Below, piece by piece: positions 1 to 8,178 of a stretch of 64,000 bases of DNA. Within the stretch, counting starts at the first letter, position 1; each line of letters starts with the position of its first letter. The position numbers were made by a program, and so were the translations under genes. Source of the DNA: Ruegeria halocynthiae (GTDB lineage: Bacteria > Pseudomonadota > Alphaproteobacteria > Rhodobacterales > Rhodobacteraceae). The stretch is taken from positions 984,070 through 1,048,069 of the forward strand of contig NZ_JQEZ01000001.1 of NCBI RefSeq assembly GCF_000743705.1. The letters are read 5' to 3'. Under the pieces are notes generated by a model, which searched no databases, was not told the origin of the DNA, and worked only from the letters and a program-made list of their open reading frames with translations.

Positions 1-97
1 CCCCTACTTCACAACGGCCGCTGCAAGCCACGCCGCAGCGCTGGCCATCAAGGCGCAGGCCGAAGGGGATGTCGAGGTGAAGTCGCTGCAAGGCTGA
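1..97 (+). CDS. carB: Carbamoyl-phosphate synthase large subunit, C-terminal end (partial)
   Basis: An open frame enters from the left edge and stops with TGA at 95-97, giving 31 residues that begin PYFTTAAASH and end EVKSLQG. This resembles the extreme C-terminus of alphaproteobacterial CarB: the end of the MGS-like allosteric domain, with a (Y/F)(Y/F)TT motif and a terminal SLQ. CarB makes carbamoyl phosphate for pyrimidine and arginine synthesis. Only this tail is visible, so the call rests on a short stretch. A strong bidirectional terminator follows immediately. Confidence 0.6.
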   Translation, partial: PYFTTAAASHAAALAIKAQAEGDVEVKSLQG

Positions 98-122
98 TGC
101 GCCCCACACGAACAAAAAAAGC

Positions 123-151
123 AAAACCCCCGGTCTGTGACCGGGGGTTTT
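123..151. terminator. Bidirectional rho-independent terminator
   Basis: A perfect 13-bp inverted repeat (AAAACCCCCGGTC and its complement) encloses a 3-nt TGT loop, with A and T runs on either side. It sits between the end of the carB-like frame and the end of the leftward RND gene, so it can serve both convergent transcripts. Confidence 0.85.
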
Positions 152-155
152 TCAT

Positions 156-3100
156 TTAAACAGCGCTTTGCTGTGCGGTCTTCCTTCGCTCTTCCGGCAG
201 GAAGAACACCATATAGAACACCGGGGCCGCCACCATCGTCAGGATGGTGGCAAAGGCCAGCCCGCCCATGATCGTCACCGCCATCGACTTGAAAAAGGCA
301 TCCGTCAACAACGGCGCCATACCCAGAATGGTGGTGATCGCAGCCAGCATGACCGGGCGCAGGCGGGATACCGATGCCTCAACAATCGACTCGCGCAGCC
401 CTTTGCCGGTCTCGCGGACAAGGTCGATCTCTTCGACCAGAACAATGCCGTTCTTGATCAGCATCCCCGACAGGCTGAGCAGCCCCAGCAGCGCGGTGAA
501 CGTGAAAGGCAGCCCGGTGCCCAATAGGCCGATCACCACGCCGTTCACCGACATCGGCACCAACAGCCAGATGATGATCGGCTGGCGTATCGCGTTAAAG
601 ATCAACACCGAGATCAGCACCATGATCAACAGGCTCAGCGGCAATTGACGTCCCAGGCTGGCGTTTGCATCGCCCGAGGCTTCGAACTCACCCCCCCATT
701 CCATCCGATACCCCGGGGGCAGTTCCATTTCCTCAATGGCCTGACGCACCTCGGAATGCACCTGTGCCGCCGTCATGCCCGGCGGGATGTCGGCACCGAC
801 GGTGATGGTCAGCACACGATCCCGGCGATGAACCAGAGTGTTGAGGGATTTGTATTCGAACCCGTCGACCATCTGTTCAATGGGAACAAAATTTTCCGAC
901 TGGTTCGAATACACGACCTGATCCACGATCGAGTAATCCCCGTCTGCGGGACGACGCAGGATAATTGGAATCAGACGGTCACGTTCGCGAAGCACGCCGC
1001 CCGTGATCCCATCCGTCGAAAATTGCAGCGTGGCGGCGATGTCCTCGCGGGTTACCCCGGCTGTCTGCGCGCGCTCGGTCGCATAGATCGGCTGAACCGC
1101 CAGCTCCTGTTCGCGCCAGTCGTGGTACACGTTCAGCGCATTCTTGGACGCGCCGCGCATCACCTGCACCGCCTCATCCGCCAATTGACGCAGAACGGCC
1201 GGATCACTGCCAGAGAAACGCGCCTGAATCGGGTCACCCCCGCCAGGGCCAAAGATCAGCCGCTTGGTGCGGAACTTGCCTTCGGAGAATTGCGCGGAAC
1301 CAAACGCCTCAAGATCTGCCTGCAACGCTGGAATGTCGTCCAGGGTTTCCGTACGGATGATCATGTGACCATAGCTGGAACTTGGCTTTTCAGCGTCATA
1401 GGTCAGCAGGAAGCGGGTCGCGCCCTGCCCGACAAAAGTGGCAACGGAAACAACATCATCACGTTGGGCCAGCCAGTCCTCGAATACCGTCATGTCCTGC
1501 GCTGTGCGGGCGATGGGCGTGCCCTGCGGCAAGTTGTAGTGCACAAAGAACAGCGGCGTGTTCGAATCCGGAAAGAACTGCTGCCGCACCAGGCCGAACC
1601 CGGCGAAACACACCACCGTGACCCCCACCAGCCCGGCGATGACCAGCCAGCGGAACCGCAGAGCCCAGCGCAGAACGCTGCCGTAGATACGGAACATGAG
1701 GCCACTATAGGCATCCGCCGCGCCTTCTTTGCCCTGTTTGAAGAAGTAGTGACCCAGCATTGGCGTCACAGTCAGAGCCAGCACCCAGCTGAGCAACAGC
1801 GAAATTCCGATTACCGCAAACAAAGAGAACAGGAATTCACCCGTTGAATCAGGGCTTAAACCGATGCCCGCAAATGCCATGATGCCAATGACCGTGGCCC
1901 CCAACAGCGGGATCTGGGTTTTAGACGCGGCCTCGTCCGCGGCATCGCGCGAGTTTTTGCCGCGCTGCATGGCGATCTGCATCCCCTCGGCCACCACGAT
2001 GGCGTTGTCCACCAGCATCCCCATCGCAATGATCAGGGCCCCCAGCGAAATCCGCTCCATCTCGATGGAAAAGATCGACATGAACAGCAGCGTCCCTACC
2101 ACCGTCAGCAACAGCGTCGATCCGACAACCACAGACGCGCGCCAGCCCATGAAAATGGCCAGAACCGCAACCACGATGGTCACCGACAATGCAAGGTTCA
2201 CCAGAAAATTATTCGATGCCTCTTCGACCACCACATGCTGTTGGTAGATGGGCAGGATTTCGACACCATAAGGGATCTGAGAATCCAATTGGGCAAACTT
2301 GGCGTCGGCGCGTTTGCCGACCTCGACAATGTTTTCCGTCGACAGACCTGCGATGCCCAGCGTAAACGCCTCGGCCCCGTTAAAGCGGATCATGACATCC
2401 GGGTCGGACTGGCGGCCCCGATATACGTTCGACATGTCGAACAGGTTGATAACCTGCCCCTGCGATCCCACCGACAGCCCGGCAATCGCCGAAACACTGT
2501 CAGACCCTTCGGCGGTCAGGATCGTCGTGCGGTCATTTCCCGACCGGACAGAGCCCGACGCGTTGACCGAATCCGCATTGGCGATGGCCTGATTGATGGC
2601 CTGCAGGGGGACGTTCTGGTTCACGGAAATGGCCAGATCGGGTTCTACAAAGATGGCCTCATTGGGCAGGCCCATCACCTCGACGTTGGCAATACCGTCA
2701 ACGGTCAGCAGCTCACGCCGGAGAAAGGTCGCAAGCTCGTGCTTTTCCGCATCCGAATAGCCGTCGGCGGTCACAGCATAGAACAGGCCGAACACATCCC
2801 CGAACCCGTCATTGACGAAAGGCGGGCTGACGCCCGAGGGCAGCCCACGCCCCGCATCGCGCACCTTGGCGCGCAGCTCGGTCCAGATGCCCGGCAATTC
2901 GCTGCCGGCATGGGTGGATTTGACCTCGACCTGGATCAGGGAAACCCCGGGGCGGTTGATCGAGGTGATGGTATCAATCTCGCCCATCTGCTGGATGGCG
3001 GATTCCAGTGGTTCGGACACTTCCAAAGCCACCTGCTCCGCGGTGGCACCGGGGTACTCTGTGACGATGACGGCGCTTTTGATGGTAAAGGCCGGGTCTT

Positions 3101-3206
3101 CGAGACGTCCCAGCGACAGAAATCCCCAGATGCCGCCAAACAGGGCAATAAGGATGATCAGCCACGTATAGATCGGGCGATCAATGGATGCGCGTGCGAT
3201 GTTCAT
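156..3206 (-). CDS. Efflux RND transporter permease subunit (AcrB-like)
   Basis: Inner-membrane proton/substrate antiporter of 1016 aa, the usual size for the family. One helix lies at about residues 12-32, followed by a large periplasmic porter loop, a helix bundle (about 330-540), a second porter loop and a C-terminal bundle (about 855-1000). The helix-4 motif reads LVDNAIVVAE, so the Asp-Asp pair of AcrB is Asp-Asn here. The lysine of the relay is kept in the C-terminal half (LIKNGIVLVEE). It is the last gene of a marR-hlyD-RND operon, 11 bp after the adaptor gene, and ends at the shared terminator. Substrates cannot be read from sequence. Confidence 0.93.
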   Translation of the reverse strand: MNIARASIDRPIYTWLIILIALFGGIWGFLSLGRLEDPAFTIKSAVIVTEYPGATAEQVALEVSEPLESAIQQMGEIDTITSINRPGVSLIQVEVKSTHAGSELPGIWTELRAKVRDAGRGLPSGVSPPFVNDGFGDVFGLFYAVTADGYSDAEKHELATFLRRELLTVDGIANVEVMGLPNEAIFVEPDLAISVNQNVPLQAINQAIANADSVNASGSVRSGNDRTTILTAEGSDSVSAIAGLSVGSQGQVINLFDMSNVYRGRQSDPDVMIRFNGAEAFTLGIAGLSTENIVEVGKRADAKFAQLDSQIPYGVEILPIYQQHVVVEEASNNFLVNLALSVTIVVAVLAIFMGWRASVVVGSTLLLTVVGTLLFMSIFSIEMERISLGALIIAMGMLVDNAIVVAEGMQIAMQRGKNSRDAADEAASKTQIPLLGATVIGIMAFAGIGLSPDSTGEFLFSLFAVIGISLLLSWVLALTVTPMLGHYFFKQGKEGAADAYSGLMFRIYGSVLRWALRFRWLVIAGLVGVTVVCFAGFGLVRQQFFPDSNTPLFFVHYNLPQGTPIARTAQDMTVFEDWLAQRDDVVSVATFVGQGATRFLLTYDAEKPSSSYGHMIIRTETLDDIPALQADLEAFGSAQFSEGKFRTKRLIFGPGGGDPIQARFSGSDPAVLRQLADEAVQVMRGASKNALNVYHDWREQELAVQPIYATERAQTAGVTREDIAATLQFSTDGITGGVLRERDRLIPIILRRPADGDYSIVDQVVYSNQSENFVPIEQMVDGFEYKSLNTLVHRRDRVLTITVGADIPPGMTAAQVHSEVRQAIEEMELPPGYRMEWGGEFEASGDANASLGRQLPLSLLIMVLISVLIFNAIRQPIIIWLLVPMSVNGVVIGLLGTGLPFTFTALLGLLSLSGMLIKNGIVLVEEIDLVRETGKGLRESIVEASVSRLRPVMLAAITTILGMAPLLTDAFFKSMAVTIMGGLAFATILTMVAAPVFYMVFFLPEERRKTAQQSAV

Positions 3207-3217
3207 CTGTCCGCCCT

Positions 3218-4255
3218 TCAGTTCGCAAAGCCGACAAAGCGGCGCACGGCCTGACCGTCGGTCAAGACGCCGCCCCCGGCGACAACGATCTCGTCACCAT
3301 CCGACAACCCGGTCAAAACCTTGACGCCGCCCTTCTGCGTGGGTTCGATGGTAACCGGCACACGCCGCACGGTTCCCTCGTCCGCGCCAGCGGGCGAGAA
3401 CACCAGAACACCCAATGCGCCGTTGGCGTCCGGTATGATGGCGGTGGCTGGCACGGTGATGCCCGTCTGATTGTCCTGCACCTGAACGGTCACCGTCACG
3501 GACGAGCCCGGCAGGATTTGCAGCCCCTCCGGCGGGGTCAGGCCGAACTGAATGCGGAAGGTCTGCCCCACGCTTGAAGATTCGGCATCGAATTCGCGGA
3601 TCTGCAAAGGGAACACCTGATCACTGGTGGGAAACTTCGCTGTGATTGTTACGTCATGCTGCTGCGCCGAGCGCTGAAATAGAATCTCGGGCACATCGAC
3701 TTCGATGCGCAACTCGGACATGTCGTGGATGCGCACAATTGGGGTCCCGGCGGACACAGTGGTGAATGATTCGACCGCCCGGCTTGAGATCAGCGCGTCA
3801 AAAGGCGCGGTCAGAGTGGCCTGTTCCAGATCGTATTCCGCATCACGCACGGCAATATCGGCCAGTTGCGCCGCAGTTTCAGCGTCATCCACCGCCACCT
3901 GGCTTGCAGAAGTCCCACGTAGGCGCGCCAGCCGGGCTACTGTGCGATCCGCCTGATCCCGCTGCAGAACTGCCCGGTCATATCGGCGTTGGAACGGTTC
4001 CTGATTCAGTTGCGCAATCAATTCGCCCTTGGGGATAACAAACCCTTCGGTCACCGGCATCTCAACGATCTGCCCGGCCACCTGAAAGGCCAGGTCGACA
4101 GTCTGTCGGGCGGCAACCCGGCCGAAGAACTGACGCGAAAACCCGGGCGAGGTTTCCTGAACCTGCATCAGCTTCACAGGTTTGGCGGCATCCTGAGCCA
4201 CGGCCGAGGTTGCAAGTACAGTCAGAGCAACGCTCAGAACAGAGAAAAGCTTCAT
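3218..4255 (-). CDS. RND efflux periplasmic adaptor subunit (HlyD/AcrA family)
   Basis: 345 aa with a cleavable signal peptide (MKLFSVLSVALTVLATSAVA, then QDAAK). Next come a lipoyl/barrel-sandwich half (VDLAFQVAGQIVEMPVTEG), a short alpha-hairpin with coiled-coil character (about 85-135), the second half-motif (LTAPFDALISSRAVE) and a beta-barrel/membrane-proximal C-terminus. It should bridge the RND pump to an outer-membrane channel, which is not encoded here. No lipobox cysteine is visible, so it is probably soluble or peripheral. Its ATG overlaps the marR stop (ATGA), which indicates translational coupling in a self-regulated efflux operon. Confidence 0.92.
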   Translation of the reverse strand: MKLFSVLSVALTVLATSAVAQDAAKPVKLMQVQETSPGFSRQFFGRVAARQTVDLAFQVAGQIVEMPVTEGFVIPKGELIAQLNQEPFQRRYDRAVLQRDQADRTVARLARLRGTSASQVAVDDAETAAQLADIAVRDAEYDLEQATLTAPFDALISSRAVESFTTVSAGTPIVRIHDMSELRIEVDVPEILFQRSAQQHDVTITAKFPTSDQVFPLQIREFDAESSSVGQTFRIQFGLTPPEGLQILPGSSVTVTVQVQDNQTGITVPATAIIPDANGALGVLVFSPAGADEGTVRRVPVTIEPTQKGGVKVLTGLSDGDEIVVAGGGVLTDGQAVRRFVGFAN

Positions 4256-4719
4256 TTCTTCAATCCCTCGGGAATTCCCGTTTTTTGAATATTCGCCCGG
4301 ATTTTCCGGGCAAGTCGTGCAAATTCAGAAGTTTCAGCAGCTGTCAGCCCTGAAGTTCGGTGAAACAGGGCGCCTGCTTCGGCAATCAGCATCTGGCGCA
4401 CCTCAAGGCCCTTGTCGGTCAGAACCAACAGCCACGCGCGGCGATCTTCGGGGTCGCGCTGTCGGGTCAGATAACCTGATTGTTCAAGCGCGTCAGCGGT
4501 TGAGGTGATCGTCGACGGCACCGACTGCATGTCTGCGGCCAGAACGCCCATCCGCTTGGGCTGATCCAGCTTGATCATCATGTGGCATTCCTGATGGCTC
4601 AGGTCCTGTTTGACGGCGGCCAGGCTTTCCTCCAACTTCCAGTAAAGCGCATACACCCCCATCATGGCCTGCATTTCAGGGCCAAGATTTTTTACTAGGG
4701 CATTGTCGTCACAGGTCAT
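4252..4719 (-). CDS. MarR family transcriptional regulator
   Basis: 155-aa winged-helix repressor of MarR type. The recognition region reads MQSVPSTITSTADALEQSGYL and the wing carries the family signature RDPEDRRAWLLVLTDKG. Flanking helices form the dimer interface. It is the first gene of the operon that continues into hlyD and the RND pump, and is divergent from the FabH-like gene. MarR proteins normally bind palindromes in their own promoter and release on ligand binding. Two palindromes at 4773-4785 and 4799-4812 in the divergent spacer are good candidates. The inducing ligand is unknown. Confidence 0.92.
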   Translation of the reverse strand: MTCDDNALVKNLGPEMQAMMGVYALYWKLEESLAAVKQDLSHQECHMMIKLDQPKRMGVLAADMQSVPSTITSTADALEQSGYLTRQRDPEDRRAWLLVLTDKGLEVRQMLIAEAGALFHRTSGLTAAETSEFARLARKIRANIQKTGIPEGLKK

Positions 4720-4772
4720 GGCTCAAGCCCTTTGTGCACACAGAAATCCCATATACTTCGAAAAATGAACTA

Positions 4773-4785
4773 TTCAAGAATTGAA
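4773..4785. promoter_or_regulatory. Candidate MarR operator, palindrome 1
   Basis: Perfect inverted repeat TTCAA-gaa-TTGAA in the divergent spacer between marR and the FabH-like gene, 54 bp upstream of the marR start. AT-rich short palindromes at this position are typical targets of autoregulating MarR proteins. Binding is inferred from position. Confidence 0.4.
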
Positions 4786-4798
4786 ACTGAGTTGTCAT

Positions 4799-4812
4799 GA
4801 ACTTTGAAGTTC
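4799..4812. promoter_or_regulatory. Candidate MarR operator, palindrome 2
   Basis: Perfect inverted repeat GAACTT-tg-AAGTTC (6-bp arms, 2-bp centre), 13 bp from the first palindrome and 75 bp upstream of the FabH-like ATG. It shares a TTCAA/TTGAA-like core with palindrome 1. It could control both divergent transcripts. Confidence 0.4.
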
Positions 4813-4886
4813 CCTCGGGTCAATCTCTCTTGAACTAACTCGCTTATGCCTGCATTTTGGGAAAACTCAAAAATTCAGGTTCAATC

Positions 4887-6011
4887 ATGTACACGCCCGC
4901 CATAACCGGTACCGGTGTTTTCACACCAGAAAACGTCATCACCAACGCTGAGCTTGTCACTGCCTTCAACGCCTATGCTGACAAGATGAACGCCCGCAAC
5001 GCCGAAGCGATCGCAGCGGGTGAGATGGAACCGATGCAACATTCGTCGGAAGAGTTCATCCTCAAGGCGTCGGGCATCGAAAACCGATATGTGATGGACA
5101 AGACCGGCGTACTTGATCCTGACGTGATGCATCCGCAACTGCGACAGCGCAGCGATGACGAACCGGGCATCATGACCGAAATGGCGGTGGATGCCTGCAA
5201 AAAGGCATTGGCACAGGCTGGCCGCCGTGCCGAAGATGTCGATCTGGTGATCTGCGCGGCGTCGAACCACGAACGTGCCTATCCTGCGGTTGCGATCGAA
5301 GTCCAGCAGGCGCTGGGCATCCAGGGCTTTGGCTTTGACATGAACGTCGCCTGTTCCTCGGCCACCTTCGGCATTCAGGCAGCGGCCGATATGATCCGCT
5401 CGGGCTCGGTCCGGTCGACGCTGGTGGTGAACCCTGAAATCTGTTCCGGGCATCTGGAGTGGTGTGACCGCGACTGTCATTTCATTTTCGGTGATGTGGC
5501 CACCGCCACACTGATCGAACGGATCGAAGACGCGGCAGGTCCGCATTTCGAGGTCCTGTCGACCCGTTGCGCGACCCAGTTTTCCAACAACATCCGCAAC
5601 AACAACGGCTTTTTACGTCGCTCGCGTCCGGACGGCGTCGCCGACCGACGCGATATGCAGTTCATGCAGAACGGGCGTAAAGTGTTCAAGGAAGTGCTGC
5701 CGATGGTCAGCAAGCATATCTCGGATCACATGGAATCCGAGGGTGTGGACAGCGGCGACCTGAAACGCCTGTGGCTGCATCAGGCCAACAAGACGATGAA
5801 TGATTTCATTGGCAAAAAAGTTCTGGGCCGCGAGCCCGAAGCGGGTGAGCAACCCAACATCCTGCAGGACTATGCCAACACGTCATCCGCCGGGTCGATC
5901 ATTGCGTTTTCCAAATACTCCGACGATCTGACTGACGGAGATGTCGGGCTGATCTGTTCGTTCGGCGCCGGGTATTCGGTGGGGTCGGTGATTGTGAAAC
6001 GGCACGGGTAA
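4887..6011 (+). CDS. Beta-ketoacyl-ACP synthase III (FabH-like)
   Basis: 374-aa thiolase-fold condensing enzyme. The triad is visible: nucleophilic Cys at about residue 156 in NVACSSATFG, His in WLHQANKTMND and Asn in YANTSSAGS. It would condense an acyl-CoA or acyl-thioester with malonyl-ACP. It is longer than E. coli FabH (about 317 aa), with an N-terminal insertion (about 25-65), so it may be a divergent paralogue with its own substrate rather than the housekeeping initiator. I chose ATG 4887. An in-frame TTG lies 10 codons upstream but has no better RBS. It stands alone, divergent from the marR efflux operon. Confidence 0.85.
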   Translation: MYTPAITGTGVFTPENVITNAELVTAFNAYADKMNARNAEAIAAGEMEPMQHSSEEFILKASGIENRYVMDKTGVLDPDVMHPQLRQRSDDEPGIMTEMAVDACKKALAQAGRRAEDVDLVICAASNHERAYPAVAIEVQQALGIQGFGFDMNVACSSATFGIQAAADMIRSGSVRSTLVVNPEICSGHLEWCDRDCHFIFGDVATATLIERIEDAAGPHFEVLSTRCATQFSNNIRNNNGFLRRSRPDGVADRRDMQFMQNGRKVFKEVLPMVSKHISDHMESEGVDSGDLKRLWLHQANKTMNDFIGKKVLGREPEAGEQPNILQDYANTSSAGSIIAFSKYSDDLTDGDVGLICSFGAGYSVGSVIVKRHG

Positions 6012-6113
6012 CGCCGGGCCGAATGGTCGGGTGAATCGCAAGATTTCCGGGTCAATCTGGATTGTGCGGCATCTGTGCTGACACCAGTGGGGCAAGCCGC
6101 TAGTGTTCAGGTC

Positions 6114-7316
6114 ATGACACAACCAGAACCTTCGCCACTGGCTCAGCCGTTGACACTGCCCTGCGGTGCTATCCTTAAAAACCGGATTGCAAAATCCGCC
6201 ATGTCGGATTCGCTTGGCGACGGGCGCGGCTATCCGACGGATGCGCAGATACGACTGTATGAGCGTTGGGCCAGCGGTGGCCTGGCACTGTCCATCATTG
6301 GAGAAGTTCAGGGCACGCCGGATTTTGCGGAAAAGCCTGGGAACCTTGTTTTACGTTCAGATTTGGACGCCGACCGCTTTGCAGCGCTGGCCGAAAAAGG
6401 TGCGCGCAATGATGCGCATCTATGGCTGCAGCTTGGCCACGCCGGCGCGATGGCGGACCCGCTGATCAGTGCACCCAAGGGTCCAAGCGTCCTTGACCTG
6501 CCCGGCCTGTCATGCGGCGCGTTAACCTTGGCCGAGGTTCAAGCCCTGCCTGCCGAATTTGCCCAAACCGCAGAAACGGTGCAGAAAATGGGATTTGGCG
6601 GTGTCGAAATTCACGCCGCCCACGGGTTCCTGCTGAACCAGTTCCTGTCCCCTCTGTTCAACAAGCGCACCGATGCCTATGGCGGATCTCTTGCCAACAG
6701 AATGCGACTGGTGCTTGAAGTTGTGGCGGCTGTCCGCAAAGCTGTCGGGTCGCGCTTTCCCGTTGGCATCAAACTAAATGCAACCGATCAGCTAGAGGGT
6801 GGATTCCAACAGGACGAGGCGCTCGCCGTGATTGAAGCGCTTGACGGGACGGGCATTGATCTTATCGACATCAGCGGTGGCACATATTTCCCCGGCGCTG
6901 TGGCGTCCTCGGATCAGGCGGGATCAGGGCCGTATTTTCTTAATTTCGCCGAACGCGCCAGAAGCCGGACGACCAAGCCACTGATGGTGACTGGCGGGTT
7001 CAAAACGCAGCAACAGGCTGAAGACGCCATTGCTGAAGGGAAAGCCGATATCGTTGGCCTTGCCCGCGCCCTTGTGCTGGATCCTGACCTTCCGCAAAAG
7101 TGGCAATCAGGTCAGGCGAACAATCCGCAATTCCCACGCTTTGACAATCCCCCAGAAGGCGGGGTTACGGCCTGGTTTACGATGCAGATCACCCAGATCG
7201 CCAATGCCGGAACCGACTTAAATACGGCTGATCTGGCCCACGCGATCCAAACCTATGAGGACCGCGACCAGCAGCGCAGGGCGATTTGGAATACCCATTT
7301 CCCTCGGGCACAGTGA
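6114..7316 (+). CDS. NADH:flavin oxidoreductase (Old Yellow Enzyme family)
   Basis: 400-aa FMN-dependent TIM-barrel oxidoreductase. Family landmarks are the N-terminal strand with RIAKSAMSD, the substrate/FMN segment LQLGHAGA, the strongly conserved block EIHAAHGFLLNQFLSP followed by NKRTDAYGGS and NRM, and a C-terminal phosphate-binding region (MVTGGFKT, DIVGLARALV). Such enzymes reduce activated C=C bonds or related electrophiles with NAD(P)H; the substrate here is unknown. ATG 6114 was chosen because the alignable N-terminus starts there, although the frame is open further upstream. The gene appears monocistronic. Confidence 0.88.
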   Translation: MTQPEPSPLAQPLTLPCGAILKNRIAKSAMSDSLGDGRGYPTDAQIRLYERWASGGLALSIIGEVQGTPDFAEKPGNLVLRSDLDADRFAALAEKGARNDAHLWLQLGHAGAMADPLISAPKGPSVLDLPGLSCGALTLAEVQALPAEFAQTAETVQKMGFGGVEIHAAHGFLLNQFLSPLFNKRTDAYGGSLANRMRLVLEVVAAVRKAVGSRFPVGIKLNATDQLEGGFQQDEALAVIEALDGTGIDLIDISGGTYFPGAVASSDQAGSGPYFLNFAERARSRTTKPLMVTGGFKTQQQAEDAIAEGKADIVGLARALVLDPDLPQKWQSGQANNPQFPRFDNPPEGGVTAWFTMQITQIANAGTDLNTADLAHAIQTYEDRDQQRRAIWNTHFPRAQ

Positions 7317-7359
7317 TGCGGTTGGGTTAACAAACAATCAACAAAACAGGCCGCGTGGT

Positions 7360-7821
7360 TCAGCTTACGCTTTCTTCTTCCAGATGCAGCTTCATCTCGA
7401 TCAGGACCCGCTGCAGCAGGCTTGTTTCCCTCAGCAGACGCTTGGCTTCGTTAACGGTGATAATGCCGTCTTCGATTGCGGCCTGATATTCGGTCATCAG
7501 CATCGCGAAACGCTGGCTTAACGCGATAACGTCTGAGTTCACCCCGCCGGTGCGCGGGCTATCTGTGTTGCGCTCATCATAAGACAGCGTGATGTTCTTG
7601 AGATCGGCCAGGGCCGAGGTGACGTGCGGAAAGGTCGCGACCGCCTCAAGCCGGGCAACGGCATCGACTGGCATGAACCGGTCCGCGTGTTCGGCATTGT
7701 CGGAATAGTAACGGCCCAGCGTCGCCTTGGATTTTCCGGTGATCTCGCACGCCGGTTCGATCCCGACATCTTTGACCAATGCTTCCGTGTGCTTTTTAAG
7801 ATAGGCCCCGATATCTGCCAT
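7360..7821 (-). CDS. Small phage-type regulator-like protein of unknown function
   Basis: 153 aa, starting at ATG 7821 behind an AAAGG ribosome-binding site; the frame is open 24 codons further upstream without a good RBS. Residues about 15-45 (VGIEPACEITGKSKATLGRYYS) look like a helix-turn-helix, and the C-terminal third (about 100-150) is helical with heptad character. The arrangement recalls small regulators found in alphaproteobacterial prophages, but I recognise no named family. It stands alone, and no phage structural or integrase gene is nearby. A palindrome 107 bp upstream could be its operator. Confidence 0.6.
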   Translation of the reverse strand: MADIGAYLKKHTEALVKDVGIEPACEITGKSKATLGRYYSDNAEHADRFMPVDAVARLEAVATFPHVTSALADLKNITLSYDERNTDSPRTGGVNSDVIALSQRFAMLMTEYQAAIEDGIITVNEAKRLLRETSLLQRVLIEMKLHLEEESVS

Positions 7822-7927
7822 ATTATTACCTTTGCTGCCTGCTTCACCCACTACATCTGCCAATGTGGGGGAAAGGGAATAGAAATTTCCCATACTCGAT
7901 ACATAATTGAAATGTCATATGTTGGCT

Positions 7928-7948
7928 ATCCCTCAGATATGCAGGGAT
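7928..7948. promoter_or_regulatory. Inverted repeat upstream of the phage-type regulator
   Basis: ATCCCT-N9-AGGGAT, perfect 6-bp arms with a 9-bp centre, so the half-sites are about one and a half turns apart. It lies 107 bp upstream of the 7821 start, and would suit a dimeric repressor. No functional evidence beyond symmetry. Confidence 0.3.
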
Positions 7949-8041
7949 TTTGTGAGTGAGTGACGGCGGTTCACGCCGGACGTGAGTGATTGCGAGGCAC
8001 TTATTCTGGCCTCGCTCCGTTAAGGCCGTACGTTGGCCGGC

Positions 8042-8119
8042 GGCGTCGCTGTTGAAGAAGCGGGGGATCCATCCCCTATTGAGCTGTCGCTCAACTCCCG
8101 CGACAACAATGGCGACGCC
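8042..8119 (+). other. Nested inverted-repeat element in front of tdk (possible structured RNA)
   Basis: This fills part of a gene-free stretch of 357 bp. Outer arms GGCGTCGC (8042-8049) and GCGACGCC (8112-8119) pair perfectly. Five more pairs (8050-8054 with 8107-8111, two of them G-U) extend this to 13 bp. Inside a symmetric 5x5 loop, GCGGG (8060-8064) can pair with CCCGC (8097-8101). That pairing competes with a hairpin GGGGA-tcca-TCCCC (8063-8076). A separate perfect hairpin TTGAGC-tgtc-GCTCAA occupies 8079-8094. A near-direct repeat CACTTATT(C/T)TG flanks it at 7998-8008 and 8119-8129. It lies 60 bp before the tdk ATG, so it may be a leader structure or an intergenic repeat unit. Confidence 0.45.
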
Positions 8120-8178
8120 ACTTATTTTGCGCGGTTTGATGGCTTGCCCGCGCGGATCAGGCGATTTAGACCCGGGCT

